NCBI RefSeq assembly: GCF_014269185.2
Contig: NZ_JABWRZ020000001.1
Coordinates: 397,001 to 461,000 of the forward strand
DNA: 64,000 nt
Reading direction: 5' to 3'
DNA from: Pseudomonas oryzicola
GTDB lineage: Bacteria; Pseudomonadota; Gammaproteobacteria; Pseudomonadales; Pseudomonadaceae
This document shows positions 18,474-28,312 of this stretch, one piece after another; the stretch's first letter is position 1, and the number at the start of each line of letters is the position of its first letter. The position numbers and the translations under genes are program-made. The notes below the pieces were generated by a model that did no database searches, was not told where the DNA came from, and saw nothing but the letters and a program-made list of their open reading frames with translations.

Positions 18474-18569
18474 CCGGCCCTTTCGCGGGTGAACCCGCTC
18501 CCACACGGTCATGTGCAGCCTCAGGGTTTGCGCTTTCCCTGTGGGAGCGGGCAAGCCCGCGAAGAGGCC
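18474..18569. repeat. REP inverted pair (REPIN) upstream of the RAYT gene
   Basis: The left unit is CCTTTCGCGGGTGAACCCGC with CTCCCACA. The right unit is CCCTGTGGGAGCGGG with CAAGCCCGCGAAGAGG. The two units have different loop letters (TGAA and CAAG), so they are not a recent perfect duplication. The 315-base gap 18367-18681 otherwise holds only the promoter area of the efflux operon. Confidence 0.88.
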
Positions 18570-18681
18570 CACACAGGCGCTGAAAATGCCGAACTGATCC
18601 TCGTCAGTGCTGTTTATCGAACCCTGAACTACGCTGACAGTCGCATCCCACAAATCATTTGTGCGCAAGCAAGGAGCCTGC

Positions 18682-19770
18682 ATGACGTGGTTACGTCCGC
18701 TGTCGGTCGTTTGCCTGGGGCTGTTGTACCTGCTCACGGGCTGTAGCAAGGAAGAAGTCCCCGAGACACTGCCCCGGGTTGGCGTGCAGCAGGTCCAGCC
18801 GACTGACTTCGCCGCCAGGGTCACCCTGACCGGTGACGTACAGGCGCGGGTGCAGACCGACCTGTCGTTCCGCGTCGGCGGCAAGATCATTTCGCGCAGC
18901 GTCGATGTCGGCGACCACGTCAAGGCCAACCAGGTGCTGGCGCGCCTGGATCCGAAAGACCTGCAGAACAACGTCGACTCGGCCAAGGCCGAGGTGTTCG
19001 CTGCCCAGGCGCGGGTCACCCAGAGCAGCGCCGCTTTCGTACGCCAGCAAAAACTGCTTCCCAAGGGCTACACCAGCCAGAGCGAATACGACGCCGCCGA
19101 GGCCGCCCTGCGCAGCGACCAGAGCGCACTCAAGGCCGCCCAGGCGCAATTGGCCGATGCCAATGAACAACTCAGCTACACCGCCCTGGTTTCCGAAGCC
19201 GATGGCGTGATCACCGAGCGCCAGGCCGAGGTTGGCCAGGTGGTGCAGGCGACCATGCCGATCTTCAGCCTGGCCCGCGACGGCGATCGCGATGCCGTGT
19301 TCAACGTCTATGAGTCGCTGCTGGTGGCGCCGCCCAGTGATGCCGGGGTGATCGTCAGCCTGCTGGATGACCCCAAGGTAAAGGCCCATGGCTTCGTTCG
19401 CGAAATCACCCCGACGGTGTCCGCGCAAAGTGGCACGGTACAGGTCAAGGTCGGGCTCAGGGATGTGCCGCCGGCAATGCAGCTGGGCGCACCGGTGACC
19501 GCCACCACCAATGCCGAGGGGCGACCCAGTATCGAACTGCCGTGGTCTGCCTTGACCAAGGCGCTGCATGAACCAGCGGTGTGGGTGGTGGGTGAGGGCG
19601 ACAAGGTGGAACTGCGCAAGGTCGAGGTCAGCCGGTATCTCACCGGCAGGATCGTGGTTGCCCATGGCCTGAAGGGAGGGGAGACCGTAGTGGTCAATGG
19701 CGGGCAATTGCTGCACCCCGGCATGCAGGTACAGAAGATCGATGCCAAGGCCAAAGGGGGGGAGCTATGA
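18682..19770 (+). CDS. RND efflux periplasmic adaptor lipoprotein (first of two)
   Basis: This 362-residue membrane-fusion protein has a lipoprotein signal (LRPLSVVCLGLLYLLTGCS, lipid-anchored Cys). The lipoyl/barrel half (ADVQARVQTDLSFRVGGKI-like, LARLDPKDLQNNVDSA) surrounds a coiled-coil hairpin (about residues 90-165) and ends in a beta-barrel and membrane-proximal domain. I chose the ATG at 18682, with AAGGAG 5 bases upstream, over a GTG at 18661. It overlaps the second adaptor gene by 4 bases. Two adaptors plus one pump is the TriA-TriB-TriC layout of P. aeruginosa. Confidence 0.88.
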   Translation: MTWLRPLSVVCLGLLYLLTGCSKEEVPETLPRVGVQQVQPTDFAARVTLTGDVQARVQTDLSFRVGGKIISRSVDVGDHVKANQVLARLDPKDLQNNVDSAKAEVFAAQARVTQSSAAFVRQQKLLPKGYTSQSEYDAAEAALRSDQSALKAAQAQLADANEQLSYTALVSEADGVITERQAEVGQVVQATMPIFSLARDGDRDAVFNVYESLLVAPPSDAGVIVSLLDDPKVKAHGFVREITPTVSAQSGTVQVKVGLRDVPPAMQLGAPVTATTNAEGRPSIELPWSALTKALHEPAVWVVGEGDKVELRKVEVSRYLTGRIVVAHGLKGGETVVVNGGQLLHPGMQVQKIDAKAKGGEL

Positions 19771-20834
19771 AGCACCTGCTGATGATGGTGTCGGCCGGCA
19801 TGCTGTTGCTCGGCTGCAGCAGCGAGGACGAAGCGCCGGAGCCGATTCGGCCGGTGCTGTCGATCAAGGTCGAACCCCAGGTGCAGTCGCAGCTGGGTCG
19901 CTTTGCCGGCTCTATCCAGGCGCGTTTCGAAAGCACCCTGGGTTTTCGTGTGTCCGGGCGCATCGCCCGACGCTGGCTGGATGTGGGCGCCCAGGTGAAG
20001 CCGGGTGACACCCTTGCCACGCTCGACCCCACCGACCAGCAGAACCAGTTGCGCGCCGCCGAAGGCGACTTGGCCAAGGTGCAGGCACAGTGGATCAACG
20101 CCCAGGCCGATGCCCGTCGCCAGCAGCAGCTGTATGACCGCGGCGTTGGCGCCCAGGCCCAGCTGGATATTGCCCAGACCAACCTGAAAACCACCAGCGC
20201 CGCATTGGAACAGGCGCGTTCGGCTGTCAGCCAGGCCCGTGACCAGCTCGACTACAGCACCCTGCGCAGCGACCATGCTGCGGTGATCACCGACTGGAAA
20301 GCCGAAGCCGGGCAAACCGTCACCGCCGGCCAGGCCGTGGTGACCCTGGCCCGGCCGGACGTGAAGGAAGCGGTGATCGACCTGCCGATCGGCCTGGCCG
20401 AACAGTTGAACAAAGGCCTGACCTTTACCGTTGCCTCGCAACTCGACCCGACCATCAACACCACGGCCAGCCTGCGCGAGCTGGAACCCCAGGCCGACGC
20501 CACCACCCGCACCCGGCGCGCCCGCCTGAGCCTGGCCAGCACACCCGCGGCGTTCCACCTGGGCACCGCCATCAGCGTGACCCTGAGTTCGGCGGTGACG
20601 CCACGCAGCGAGTTGCCCTTGAGCGCCTTGCTCGAGCGGGATGGCAAAACCCAGGTGTGGGTGATCGATCCGCAGCAGAAAACCGTGGCCACCCGTGACG
20701 TGGCCCTGATCGACCGCACCGACCAGAGCATCGTCCTGACCTCCGGTGTACAGCCCGGTGAGCGGGTGGTGACGGCGGGCGTGAACAGCCTCAAGCCGGG
20801 CCAGAAGGTCACCTTCGACGAGGATGCGCAATGA
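19767..20834 (+). CDS. RND efflux periplasmic adaptor lipoprotein (second of two)
   Basis: This 355-residue adaptor has a lipoprotein signal (MKHLLMMVSAGMLLLGCSS). It has the same lipoyl, coiled-coil (about 95-160) and barrel organisation as its neighbour but only moderate similarity to it, so it is not a recent duplicate. It overlaps the genes on both sides by 4 bases (ATGA), giving a tightly coupled three-gene operon. In TriABC both adaptors are needed; I infer the same here. No outer-membrane channel gene lies nearby, so a TolC-like protein from elsewhere would be recruited. Confidence 0.88.
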   Translation: MKHLLMMVSAGMLLLGCSSEDEAPEPIRPVLSIKVEPQVQSQLGRFAGSIQARFESTLGFRVSGRIARRWLDVGAQVKPGDTLATLDPTDQQNQLRAAEGDLAKVQAQWINAQADARRQQQLYDRGVGAQAQLDIAQTNLKTTSAALEQARSAVSQARDQLDYSTLRSDHAAVITDWKAEAGQTVTAGQAVVTLARPDVKEAVIDLPIGLAEQLNKGLTFTVASQLDPTINTTASLRELEPQADATTRTRRARLSLASTPAAFHLGTAISVTLSSAVTPRSELPLSALLERDGKTQVWVIDPQQKTVATRDVALIDRTDQSIVLTSGVQPGERVVTAGVNSLKPGQKVTFDEDAQ

Positions 20835-23800
20835 AAGGAAGCTTCAACCTGTCCGACTGGGCACTCAAGCATCAATCGTTCGTCTGGTACCTGATGTTCG
20901 TTGCGCTGCTGATGGGGATCTTCTCCTACTTCAACCTGGGCCGTGAGGAAGACCCGTCGTTCACCATCAAGACCATGGTGATCCAGACCCGCTGGCCCGG
21001 CGCGACCCAGGACGAGACCCTGTACCAGGTCACCGACCGCATCGAGAAGAAGCTCGAAGAACTCGACTCGCTCGACTACACCAAAAGCTACACCCGCCCG
21101 GGTGAATCCACGGTCTACGTGTACCTGCGCGACACCACCAAGGCCAAGGACATCCCGGAAATCTGGTATCAGGTGCGCAAGAAGATCCAGGACATCCGTG
21201 GTGAGTTCCCGGCAGGCATCCAGGGCCCGGGGTTCAACGACGAGTTCGGCGACGTGTTCGGCTCGATCTATGCCTTTACCGCCGACGGCCTGACCCTGCG
21301 CCAGCTGCGCGACTATGTGGAGCAGGCGCGGGCTGAAGTGCGTGATGTACCCAACATCGGCAAGATCGAGCTGATCGGCACCCAGGACGAAGTGCTGTAC
21401 CTGAACTTCTCCACCCGCAAGCTGGCAGCCCTGGGCATTGACCAGCGCCAGGTGATGCAAGCCCTGCAATCGCAGAACGCGGTGACCCCGGCCGGGGTGA
21501 TCGAGGCCGGTCCGGAGCGCATTTCCGTGCGTACCACCGGGCAGTTCGCCTCGGAAAAGGACCTGCAAACCGTCAACCTGAAGATCAACGACCGCTTCTT
21601 CCGCCTGGCCGACATCGCCGACATCGAGCGCGCCTATGTCGACCCGCCCTCGCCGATGTTCCGCTACAACGGCCAGACGGCGCTGGGCCTGGCTATCGGC
21701 ATGAAAGCCGGTGGCAACATCCAGGAGTTCGGCGCGGCACTGAAAAAACGCATGGACCAGGTCGTCGAGGACCTGCCGATAGGCGTTGGGGTGCATACCG
21801 TTTCCGACCAGGCCGTGGTGGTCAAGCAGGCGGTCGGCGGCTTCACCAGTGCGCTGTTCGAGGCGGTGGTGATCGTGCTCGGGGTGAGCTTTGTCAGCCT
21901 GGGGGTGCGCGCCGGGCTGGTGGTGGCCTGTTCGATTCCGCTGGTGCTGGCCATGGTGTTCGTATTCATGGAATACAGCGGTATCACCATGCAGCGTATT
22001 TCACTGGGTGCACTGATCATCGCCCTGGGCCTGCTGGTGGACGACGCGATGATCACCGTGGAAGTCATGGTCACGCGGCTGGAAATGGGCGAGAGCAAGG
22101 AACAGGCGGCGACATTCGCCTACACCTCGACGGCGTTCCCGATGCTCACTGGCACCTTGGTCACCGTGGCCGGGTTCGTGCCCATCGGCCTCAATGCCAG
22201 CTCGGCGGGCGAATATACCTTCACCCTGTTCGCGGTGATTGCCGTGGCACTGCTGGTGTCGTGGATCGTGGCGGTGTTCTTTGCCCCGGTGTTGGGCGTG
22301 CATATGCTCAGCAGCAACCTCAAGGCACATGATGCCGAGCCCGGAAGGCTCGGCCGGGCCTTCGAGCACGGCTTGCTGTGGTGCATGCGCAACCGCTGGC
22401 TGACCATCATCGGCACCGTGCTGCTGTTCGCCCTCGCGATCTTCTGCCAGCGCTTCGTGCAGAACCAGTTCTTCCCGTCCTCGGACCGCCCGGAAATCCT
22501 CGTCGACCTCAACCTGCCGCAGAACGCTTCGATCGAAGAGACGCGCAAGGTTGTCGACCGCTTCGAGGCGAGGATCAAGGACGACCCGGACCTGGTGCAC
22601 TGGAGCACCTATATCGGCCAGGGTGCGATCCGTTTCTACCTGCCGCTCGACCAGCAGTTGCAGAACCCGTACTACGCGCAGCTGGTGATCGTCAGCAAGG
22701 GCTTCGAAGAGCGCCAGGGCATGATGGAGCGCCTGCAGAAGATCCTGCGTGAGGAGTTCGTCGGTGTCGGTACCAACGTGCAGTCGCTGGAAATGGGCCC
22801 GCCGGTGGGCCGGCCGATCCAGTACCGGGTCAGTGGCGCCAATATCGACGAGGTACGCAGGCATGCCATCGAGCTCGCCACCTTGCTCGACCAGAACGAG
22901 CACATTGGCGAGATGATCTACGACTGGAACGAGCCGGGTAAGGTACTGCGGGTGGAAATTGCCCAGGACAAGGCGCGCCAGCTGGGCCTGTCATCGGAAG
23001 ACGTGGCCAATGTGATGAACAGCATCGTCAGCGGTGTACAGATCACCCAGGTCAACGACAACATCTACCTGGTCGACGTGGTTGCCCGCGCCCAGGACAG
23101 CGAGCGGGGCTCACCGGATACCCTGCAGAACCTGCAGATCCTCACGCCTAATGGCACCGCGATCCCACTGCTGTCGTTTGCCACCGTGCGCTACGAGCTG
23201 GAGCAGCCGCTGGTGTGGCGCCGTGACCGCAAGCCGACCATCACCATCAAGGCCTCGGTCAATGGCGACATCCAGCCCACCGACCTGGTGGCCCAGCTGA
23301 AGCCGAAGATTGACGAGTTCGCCAGCAAGCTGCCGGTGGGCTTCGAAGTGGCCACTGGCGGTACGGTGGAGGAGAGTGCCAAGGCGCAAGGCCCGATCCG
23401 CAAGGTGATCCCGCTGATGCTGTTCCTGATGGCGACCTTCCTGATGATTCAGCTGCACAGTGTGCAGAAGCTGTTCCTGGTGGTCAGCGTGGCCCCCTTG
23501 GGGCTTATCGGTGTAGTGCTGGCGCTGGTGCCTACCGGCACACCGATGGGCTTCGTGGCGATCCTCGGCATCCTCGCGCTCGCGGGTATCATCATTCGTA
23601 ACTCGGTGATCCTGGTGACCCAGATCGACGAGTTCGAGGCCCAGGGCTTCTCGCCGTGGGATGCAGTGGTGGAAGCCACCAATCACCGGCGCCGGCCGAT
23701 CCTGCTGACGGCGGCGGCCGCAAGCCTGGGCATGATCCCGATCGCCCGCGAAGTGTTCTGGGGGCCGATGGCCTACGCCATGATTGGCGGGATCATCGTG

Positions 23801-23881
23801 GCCACCCTGCTGACGCTGCTGTTCCTGCCGGCGTTGTATGTGGCCTGGTACAAGATTCGCGAGCCACAGAAAAACTCCTGA
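20831..23881 (+). CDS. RND family efflux transporter, inner-membrane pump (TriC-like)
   Basis: The 1016 residues follow the usual RND plan: a first membrane helix (FVWYLMFVALLMGIFSYF), two large periplasmic loops (about 40-335 and 560-870) and two bundles of membrane helices. The proton-relay Asp pair is visible in helix 4 (ALGLLVDDAMITVEVM). The operon form with two adaptors suggests a TriC-type drug or biocide pump; heavy-metal (CusA) features are not seen. Substrate cannot be inferred from sequence. A REP pair begins 15 bases after the stop. Confidence 0.9.
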   Translation: MKGSFNLSDWALKHQSFVWYLMFVALLMGIFSYFNLGREEDPSFTIKTMVIQTRWPGATQDETLYQVTDRIEKKLEELDSLDYTKSYTRPGESTVYVYLRDTTKAKDIPEIWYQVRKKIQDIRGEFPAGIQGPGFNDEFGDVFGSIYAFTADGLTLRQLRDYVEQARAEVRDVPNIGKIELIGTQDEVLYLNFSTRKLAALGIDQRQVMQALQSQNAVTPAGVIEAGPERISVRTTGQFASEKDLQTVNLKINDRFFRLADIADIERAYVDPPSPMFRYNGQTALGLAIGMKAGGNIQEFGAALKKRMDQVVEDLPIGVGVHTVSDQAVVVKQAVGGFTSALFEAVVIVLGVSFVSLGVRAGLVVACSIPLVLAMVFVFMEYSGITMQRISLGALIIALGLLVDDAMITVEVMVTRLEMGESKEQAATFAYTSTAFPMLTGTLVTVAGFVPIGLNASSAGEYTFTLFAVIAVALLVSWIVAVFFAPVLGVHMLSSNLKAHDAEPGRLGRAFEHGLLWCMRNRWLTIIGTVLLFALAIFCQRFVQNQFFPSSDRPEILVDLNLPQNASIEETRKVVDRFEARIKDDPDLVHWSTYIGQGAIRFYLPLDQQLQNPYYAQLVIVSKGFEERQGMMERLQKILREEFVGVGTNVQSLEMGPPVGRPIQYRVSGANIDEVRRHAIELATLLDQNEHIGEMIYDWNEPGKVLRVEIAQDKARQLGLSSEDVANVMNSIVSGVQITQVNDNIYLVDVVARAQDSERGSPDTLQNLQILTPNGTAIPLLSFATVRYELEQPLVWRRDRKPTITIKASVNGDIQPTDLVAQLKPKIDEFASKLPVGFEVATGGTVEESAKAQGPIRKVIPLMLFLMATFLMIQLHSVQKLFLVVSVAPLGLIGVVLALVPTGTPMGFVAILGILALAGIIIRNSVILVTQIDEFEAQGFSPWDAVVEATNHRRRPILLTAAAASLGMIPIAREVFWGPMAYAMIGGIIVATLLTLLFLPALYVAWYKIREPQKNS

Positions 23882-23895
23882 AACCCTACAGCAAA

Positions 23896-23971
23896 CCCTG
23901 TGGGAGCGGGTTTACCCGCGAATGCGATGGTGGAGCCGCTGCCGCATTCGCGGGTGAACCCGCTCCCACAG
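23896..23971. repeat. REP inverted pair (REPIN) after the RND operon
   Basis: The units CCCTGTGGGAGCGGG-TTTACCCGCGAATGCG and CGCATTCGCGGG-TGAACCCGCTCCCACAG are near-perfect inverse copies with a short spacer. They can form a long single hairpin at the end of the efflux operon. Confidence 0.9.
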
Positions 23972-24007
23972 CGGCTTCTGTCGCTTTCAATATCGCCTTT
24001 TTGGTTT

Positions 24008-24063
24008 GGTTATATAAAAATTCTTAAACAGTATTTTTAAGAATAACCCTGCCTCACTACTAT
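24008..24063 (+). promoter_or_regulatory. AT-rich activator-type element and promoter before oscA
   Basis: GGTTAT (24008-24013) and ATAACC (24043-24048) form an inverted pair 29 bases apart around a second palindrome ATTCTTAAA/TTTAAGAAT. A possible -10 box TACTAT lies at 24058-24063. The stretch is strikingly AT-rich for this genome. An almost identical GGTTAT-N30-ATAACC lies at 28313-28354. The sulfur regulator CysB, which binds long AT-rich sites overlapping -35, is the natural candidate; this is inference. Confidence 0.45.
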
Positions 24064-24131
24064 TGCCCTCAAGCCAGGCGCAAATCCCCTTCAAACCTCA
24101 GCCCGGCACCCTCATTCCAAGGAGAACGAGC

Positions 24132-24314
24132 ATGAGTGCATCTCTGCGTAGCATCGATGGTCAGGACGAAGCCACCATTCTGCGGGAAATCCAGAGCGCC
24201 CTGCGCGACCTGCGCTTCGGTGCGGTGGAGATCACTGTGCACAACGCTCAGGTCGTACAGATCGAGCGCAAGGAGAAATTCCGCCTGCAACAGCCCGGCA
24301 ACAAGACCGGCTGA
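24132..24314 (+). CDS. oscA: Small OscA/YezD-type protein of the sulfur-starvation locus
   Basis: The protein has 60 residues: [20 protein letters not shown], then a helix-strand pattern ([20 protein letters not shown]) ending [12 protein letters not shown]. This fits the DUF2292/YezD-like family. In Pseudomonas corrugata the similar small gene ahead of the sulfate-binding protein gene was named oscA and linked to organosulfur use and chromate tolerance. AAGGAG at 24119-24124 decides the ATG at 24132 over an in-frame start at 24063. It heads the sulfate transport operon, 47 bases ahead of the binding-protein gene. Biochemical role unknown. Confidence 0.8.
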   Translation: MSASLRSIDGQDEATILREIQSALRDLRFGAVEITVHNAQVVQIERKEKFRLQQPGNKTG

Positions 24315-24361
24315 TCGCTTACCCATCCAAAACTAGAAAAATGCCAATCGGGAGCTTCACC

Positions 24362-25369
24362 ATGTCCATCCGCCGTTATGCGCTCGCCGCCCTGGCCAGT
24401 GCTGTTTTTGCCGGTTCCGCCATCGCCAAGGACTACGAACTGCTGAACGTGTCCTACGACCCGACCCGTGAGCTTTATCAGCAATACAACGCCGAGTTCA
24501 TCAAGCACTGGCAACAGTCTCACCCGGGCGACACGGTGAAGATCCAGCAATCTCATGGTGGCTCGGGCAAGCAGGCCCGTGCGGTGATCGACGGCCTGCG
24601 CGCCGACGTGGTGACCCTGGCCCTGGCCGGCGACATCGACGAAGTCGCCAAGCTTGGCAAGGCCTTGCCTGCGGACTGGCAGAAGCGTTTGCCGGACGCC
24701 AGCACACCCTATACCTCGACCATCGTGTTCCTGGTGCGCAAGGGCAATCCCAAAGGCATCAAGGACTGGGGCGACCTGATCAAGAAGGATGTGTCGGTCA
24801 TCACCCCCAACCCGAAAACCTCCGGCGGCGCTCGCTGGAACTTCCTCGCTGCGTGGGCCTACGGCCTGAAGACCGGGGGTAGCGAAGACAAGGCCAAGGC
24901 CTACGTGCAGGAGCTGTTCAAGCACGTGCCTGTGCTGGACACCGGCGCCCGTGGCTCGACCATCACCTTCGTCAACAACGGCCAGGGCGACGTGCTGCTG
25001 GCCTGGGAAAACGAGGCCTTCCTGGCACTGAAGGAAGACGGTGGCGCCGACAAGTTCGAAATCGTCGTGCCATCGCTGTCGATCCTGGCCGAACCGCCGG
25101 TGGCGGTGGTTGACAAGAACGCCGAGAAGAAGGGCAACACCGAGATCGCCAACGAATACCTCAAGCACCTGTACAGCCCGGCCGGGCAGAAGATTGCGGC
25201 CGAGAACTTCTACCGCCCGCGCGACGCCAAGGTGGCTGCCGAGTTCGGCAAGCAGTTCCCGAAACTGGACCTGGTCACTATCGACAAGGACTTCGGTGGC
25301 TGGAAAACTGCACAGCCCAAGTTCTTCAATGATGGCGGTGTGTTCGACCAGATCTATCAGGCACAGTAA
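24362..25369 (+). CDS. sbp: Sulfate ABC transporter periplasmic binding protein
   Basis: This 335-residue sulfate/thiosulfate receptor has a signal peptide ([22 protein letters not shown]). It carries the family signatures [19 protein letters not shown] near the mature start, [20 protein letters not shown] (sulfate-binding loop) and [20 protein letters not shown] chose the ATG at 24362 (GGGAG 7 bases upstream) rather than the ATG at 24341, which would lengthen the signal. Hairpins after the stop precede the permease genes. Confidence 0.92.
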   Translation: MSIRRYALAALASAVFAGSAIAKDYELLNVSYDPTRELYQQYNAEFIKHWQQSHPGDTVKIQQSHGGSGKQARAVIDGLRADVVTLALAGDIDEVAKLGKALPADWQKRLPDASTPYTSTIVFLVRKGNPKGIKDWGDLIKKDVSVITPNPKTSGGARWNFLAAWAYGLKTGGSEDKAKAYVQELFKHVPVLDTGARGSTITFVNNGQGDVLLAWENEAFLALKEDGGADKFEIVVPSLSILAEPPVAVVDKNAEKKGNTEIANEYLKHLYSPAGQKIAAENFYRPRDAKVAAEFGKQFPKLDLVTIDKDFGGWKTAQPKFFNDGGVFDQIYQAQ

Positions 25370-25384
25370 GCGCCAGGGAACAGC

Positions 25385-25444
25385 GGGGCTGCAAAGCAGC
25401 CCCAGGATTCAAACGCCTGCACCGGCCCGGGACTGATCCCGGGC
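25385..25444 (+). promoter_or_regulatory. Two hairpins between the sulfate receptor and permease genes
   Basis: GGGGCTGC/GCAGCCCC (25385-25403) and GCCCGGGA/TCCCGGGC (25425-25444) are perfect stems of 8 bp each with short loops and no T-tract. Like the hairpin after spuD, they probably protect the binding-protein mRNA or partly terminate, so that the receptor is made in excess. Confidence 0.6.
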
Positions 25445-25469
25445 TTAGTGCGTTCAACCAGGGATATTT

Positions 25470-26288
25470 ATGTCACGCCGTATTTCCCCCGTCATACCCG
25501 GCTTCGGGCTGACGCTGGGCTACACCTTGGTGTACCTCAGCCTGATCGTGCTGATACCGCTGGCCGCGATGTTCGTGCATGCCGCGCAGCTGACCTGGGA
25601 GCAGTTCTGGAACGTCATCAGTGCACCGCGGGTGATCGCCGCGCTCAAGCTGAGTTTCGGTACTGCCCTGTTCGCCGCCATCATCAACGGCGTGATCGGC
25701 ACGCTGCTGGCGTGGGTGCTGGTGCGCTACACCTTCCCCGGGCGCAAGGTCATCGATGCGATGATCGACCTGCCGTTCGCTTTGCCCACCGCCGTTGCCG
25801 GCATCGCCCTGACTGCCCTGTACGCGCCTTCGGGCTGGGTCGGCCAGTTCGCCACCGAGCTTGGTTTCAAGATCGCCTATACCCCGCTGGGCATCACCCT
25901 GGCCCTGACCTTCGTCACCCTGCCGTTCGTGGTGCGCACGGTGCAGCCGGTGCTGGCCGACGTCCCGCGCGAAGTCGAGGAGGCCGCTGCCTGCCTGGGT
26001 GCCAAGCCACTGCAGGTGTTCCGCCATGTGCTGGCGCCGGCGCTGCTGCCTGCCTGGCTCACCGGCTTTGCCCTGGCCTTCGCCCGCGGTGTGGGTGAGT
26101 ATGGTTCGGTGATCTTCATTGCCGGCAACATGCCGATGAAGACCGAGATTCTGCCGCTGCTGATCATGGTCAAGCTCGACCAGTACGACTACACCGGCGC
26201 GACCGCCATCGGCGTGCTGATGCTGGTGGTTTCCTTCATCCTGCTGCTGCTGATCAACCTGCTGCAGCGCCGCATCGAAACCCCTTGA
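25470..26288 (+). CDS. cysT: Sulfate/thiosulfate ABC transporter permease CysT
   Basis: This 272-residue inner-membrane permease has about six hydrophobic segments. Its cytoplasmic EAA loop [20 protein letters not shown] contacts CysA. Family-typical stretches include [20 protein letters not shown] and [21 protein letters not shown] lies before the ATG. cysW starts 11 bases after its stop. It forms the sulfate pore with CysW. Confidence 0.93.
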   Translation: MSRRISPVIPGFGLTLGYTLVYLSLIVLIPLAAMFVHAAQLTWEQFWNVISAPRVIAALKLSFGTALFAAIINGVIGTLLAWVLVRYTFPGRKVIDAMIDLPFALPTAVAGIALTALYAPSGWVGQFATELGFKIAYTPLGITLALTFVTLPFVVRTVQPVLADVPREVEEAAACLGAKPLQVFRHVLAPALLPAWLTGFALAFARGVGEYGSVIFIAGNMPMKTEILPLLIMVKLDQYDYTGATAIGVLMLVVSFILLLLINLLQRRIETP

Positions 26289-26299
26289 AGGAGGCCTGC

Positions 26300-27172
26300 A
26301 TGTCCAGTTCAACCCTGAATGCAACCGCCGCCGCCAACGCCGCCCGCCGTGGCAGTGCAACGTCGCGGCGTATCCTGATCAGCCTTGGCTGGCTGGTGTT
26401 CGCGCTGTTCCTGCTGCTGCCGCTGGTGATCGTGGTTTCGCAAGCGCTGAAGAACGGCTTTGGCACGTTCTTCGAGGCAATCCTCGAGCCGGATGCGTTG
26501 TCGGCCCTGCAGCTGACCCTGATCGCGGTAGTCATTTCGGTACCGCTCAATCTGGTGTTCGGGGTCAGCGCCGCCTGGTGCGTGAGCAAGTACACCTTCC
26601 GTGGCAAGAGTCTCCTGGTCACCCTGATCGACCTGCCGTTCTCGGTGTCGCCGGTGATCGCCGGCCTGGTGTACGTGCTCATGTTCGGCGCGCAAGGCCT
26701 GTTCGGGCCGTGGCTGCAGGACCACGACATCCAGATCGTGTTCGCCCTGCCGGGCATTGTCCTGGCCACCATCTTCGTCACCGTGCCGTTCGTGGCCCGT
26801 GAACTGATCCCGCTGATGCAGGAGCAGGGTACGCAAGAGGAGGAGGCTGCGCGCCTGCTCGGCGCCAATGGCTGGCAGATGTTCTGGCATGTGACGCTGC
26901 CGAACATCAAATGGGGCCTGATCTACGGCGTGGTGCTGTGCACGGCGCGGGCCATGGGCGAGTTTGGCGCAGTATCGGTGGTGTCGGGCCATATTCGCGG
27001 TGTGACCAATACCTTGCCGCTGCACGTGGAGATCCTCTACAACGAGTACAACCACGTGGCGGCCTTCAGCGTGGCCAGCCTGCTGCTGATCATGGCGCTC
27101 TTCATCCTGCTGCTCAAGCAGTGGAGCGAGAACCGTATTAACCGCCTGCGCCACAGCGCCGCGGAGGAATGA
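26300..27172 (+). CDS. cysW: Sulfate/thiosulfate ABC transporter permease CysW
   Basis: This is the partner permease of CysT, with about 290 residues, a hydrophilic Ala-rich N-terminal tail and then six membrane segments. The EAA loop reads [20 protein letters not shown], and [19 protein letters not shown] matches the family. The ATG at 26300 is preceded by AAGGAGG at 26288-26294, better than the in-frame start at 26285. cysA follows after 3 bases. Confidence 0.93.
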   Translation: MSSSTLNATAAANAARRGSATSRRILISLGWLVFALFLLLPLVIVVSQALKNGFGTFFEAILEPDALSALQLTLIAVVISVPLNLVFGVSAAWCVSKYTFRGKSLLVTLIDLPFSVSPVIAGLVYVLMFGAQGLFGPWLQDHDIQIVFALPGIVLATIFVTVPFVARELIPLMQEQGTQEEEAARLLGANGWQMFWHVTLPNIKWGLIYGVVLCTARAMGEFGAVSVVSGHIRGVTNTLPLHVEILYNEYNHVAAFSVASLLLIMALFILLLKQWSENRINRLRHSAAEE

Positions 27173-27175
27173 TTC

Positions 27176-28165
27176 ATGTCGATCGAAGTTCGTAACGTCA
27201 GCAAGCGCTTCAACAGCTTCCAGGCACTGGACAACATCAACCTGGACATCAACAGCGGCGAGCTGGTGGCCCTGCTTGGCCCGTCCGGCTGCGGCAAGAC
27301 CACTCTGTTGCGCATCATTGCCGGGCTGGAAACCCCCGACCAGGGCAATATCGTGTTCCATGGGGAGGATGTGTCAGGCCATGACGTGCGTGACCGCAAC
27401 GTTGGTTTCGTGTTCCAGCACTACGCCTTGTTCCGCCACATGAGCGTGTTCGACAACGTCGCTTTCGGCCTGCGCATGAAGCCCAAGGGGGAGCGCCCGA
27501 GCGAAAGCAGGATTGCCGAAAAGGTGCATGAGCTGCTGAACATGGTACAGCTGGACTGGCTGTCCGATCGTTACCCCGAGCAATTGTCCGGTGGCCAGCG
27601 CCAGCGTATTGCCCTGGCCCGCGCGCTGGCGGTGGAGCCCAAGGTGCTGCTGCTGGATGAGCCGTTCGGTGCGCTGGATGCCAAGGTGCGCAAGGAGCTG
27701 CGCCGCTGGTTGGCGCGCCTGCACGAGGACATCAACCTGACCTCGGTATTCGTCACCCACGACCAGGAGGAAGCCATGGAAGTGGCTGACCGTATCGTGG
27801 TGATGAACAAGGGCGTGATCGAGCAGATCGGCTCGCCGGGCGAGGTGTACGAGCACCCTGCCAACGATTTCGTCTATCACTTCCTGGGTGACTCCAACCG
27901 CCTGGCCTTGAGCGAAGGGCACCATGTGCTGTTCCGCCCCCACGAGGTGTCGTTGTCGCGGCACGAGACCGAAGGGCATCATGCGGCCGAAGTGCGCGAT
28001 ATTCGACCGTTGGGCGCTACCACGCGGGTGACCCTGAAGGTTGAAGGGCAGAGCGAGCTGATCGAGGCCGAGGTGGTCAAGGACCACGACAGCCTGACCG
28101 GGTTGGCACGGGGCGAGACATTGTTCTTCCGGCCGAAGGTCTGGCAGAAACTGGCGGATATCTAA
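27176..28165 (+). CDS. cysA: Sulfate/thiosulfate ABC transporter ATP-binding protein
   Basis: This 329-residue ATPase has Walker [16 protein letters not shown]-loop [13 protein letters not shown], signature [16 protein letters not shown], Walker [13 protein letters not shown] and H-loop [10 protein letters not shown] short C-terminal TOBE-like domain (from about 240) ends with [10 protein letters not shown]. The gene closes the oscA-sbp-cysTWA operon and is followed 15 bases later by a strong terminator. Confidence 0.94.
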   Translation: MSIEVRNVSKRFNSFQALDNINLDINSGELVALLGPSGCGKTTLLRIIAGLETPDQGNIVFHGEDVSGHDVRDRNVGFVFQHYALFRHMSVFDNVAFGLRMKPKGERPSESRIAEKVHELLNMVQLDWLSDRYPEQLSGGQRQRIALARALAVEPKVLLLDEPFGALDAKVRKELRRWLARLHEDINLTSVFVTHDQEEAMEVADRIVVMNKGVIEQIGSPGEVYEHPANDFVYHFLGDSNRLALSEGHHVLFRPHEVSLSRHETEGHHAAEVRDIRPLGATTRVTLKVEGQSELIEAEVVKDHDSLTGLARGETLFFRPKVWQKLADI

Positions 28166-28180
28166 GTCGCCTCAGTACAG

Positions 28181-28210
28181 AAAAAACCCGGGCACCCTCC
28201 CGGGTTTTTT
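28181..28210 (+). terminator. Rho-independent terminator of the sulfate transport operon
   Basis: A perfect 12-bp stem AAAAAACCCGGG/CCCGGGTTTTTT has a 6-base loop and ends in a run of six T. It starts 15 bases after cysA. Confidence 0.93.
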
Positions 28211-28312
28211 CATGCCTGGCAGAAGCCGGAGAACCTCCGCAGGGGGCCAGATCGGTCGCGTCAGGGGGCAACGTCGCGGTGCATCGTGACACAAGAAGTG
28301 CTGTACAAATTT

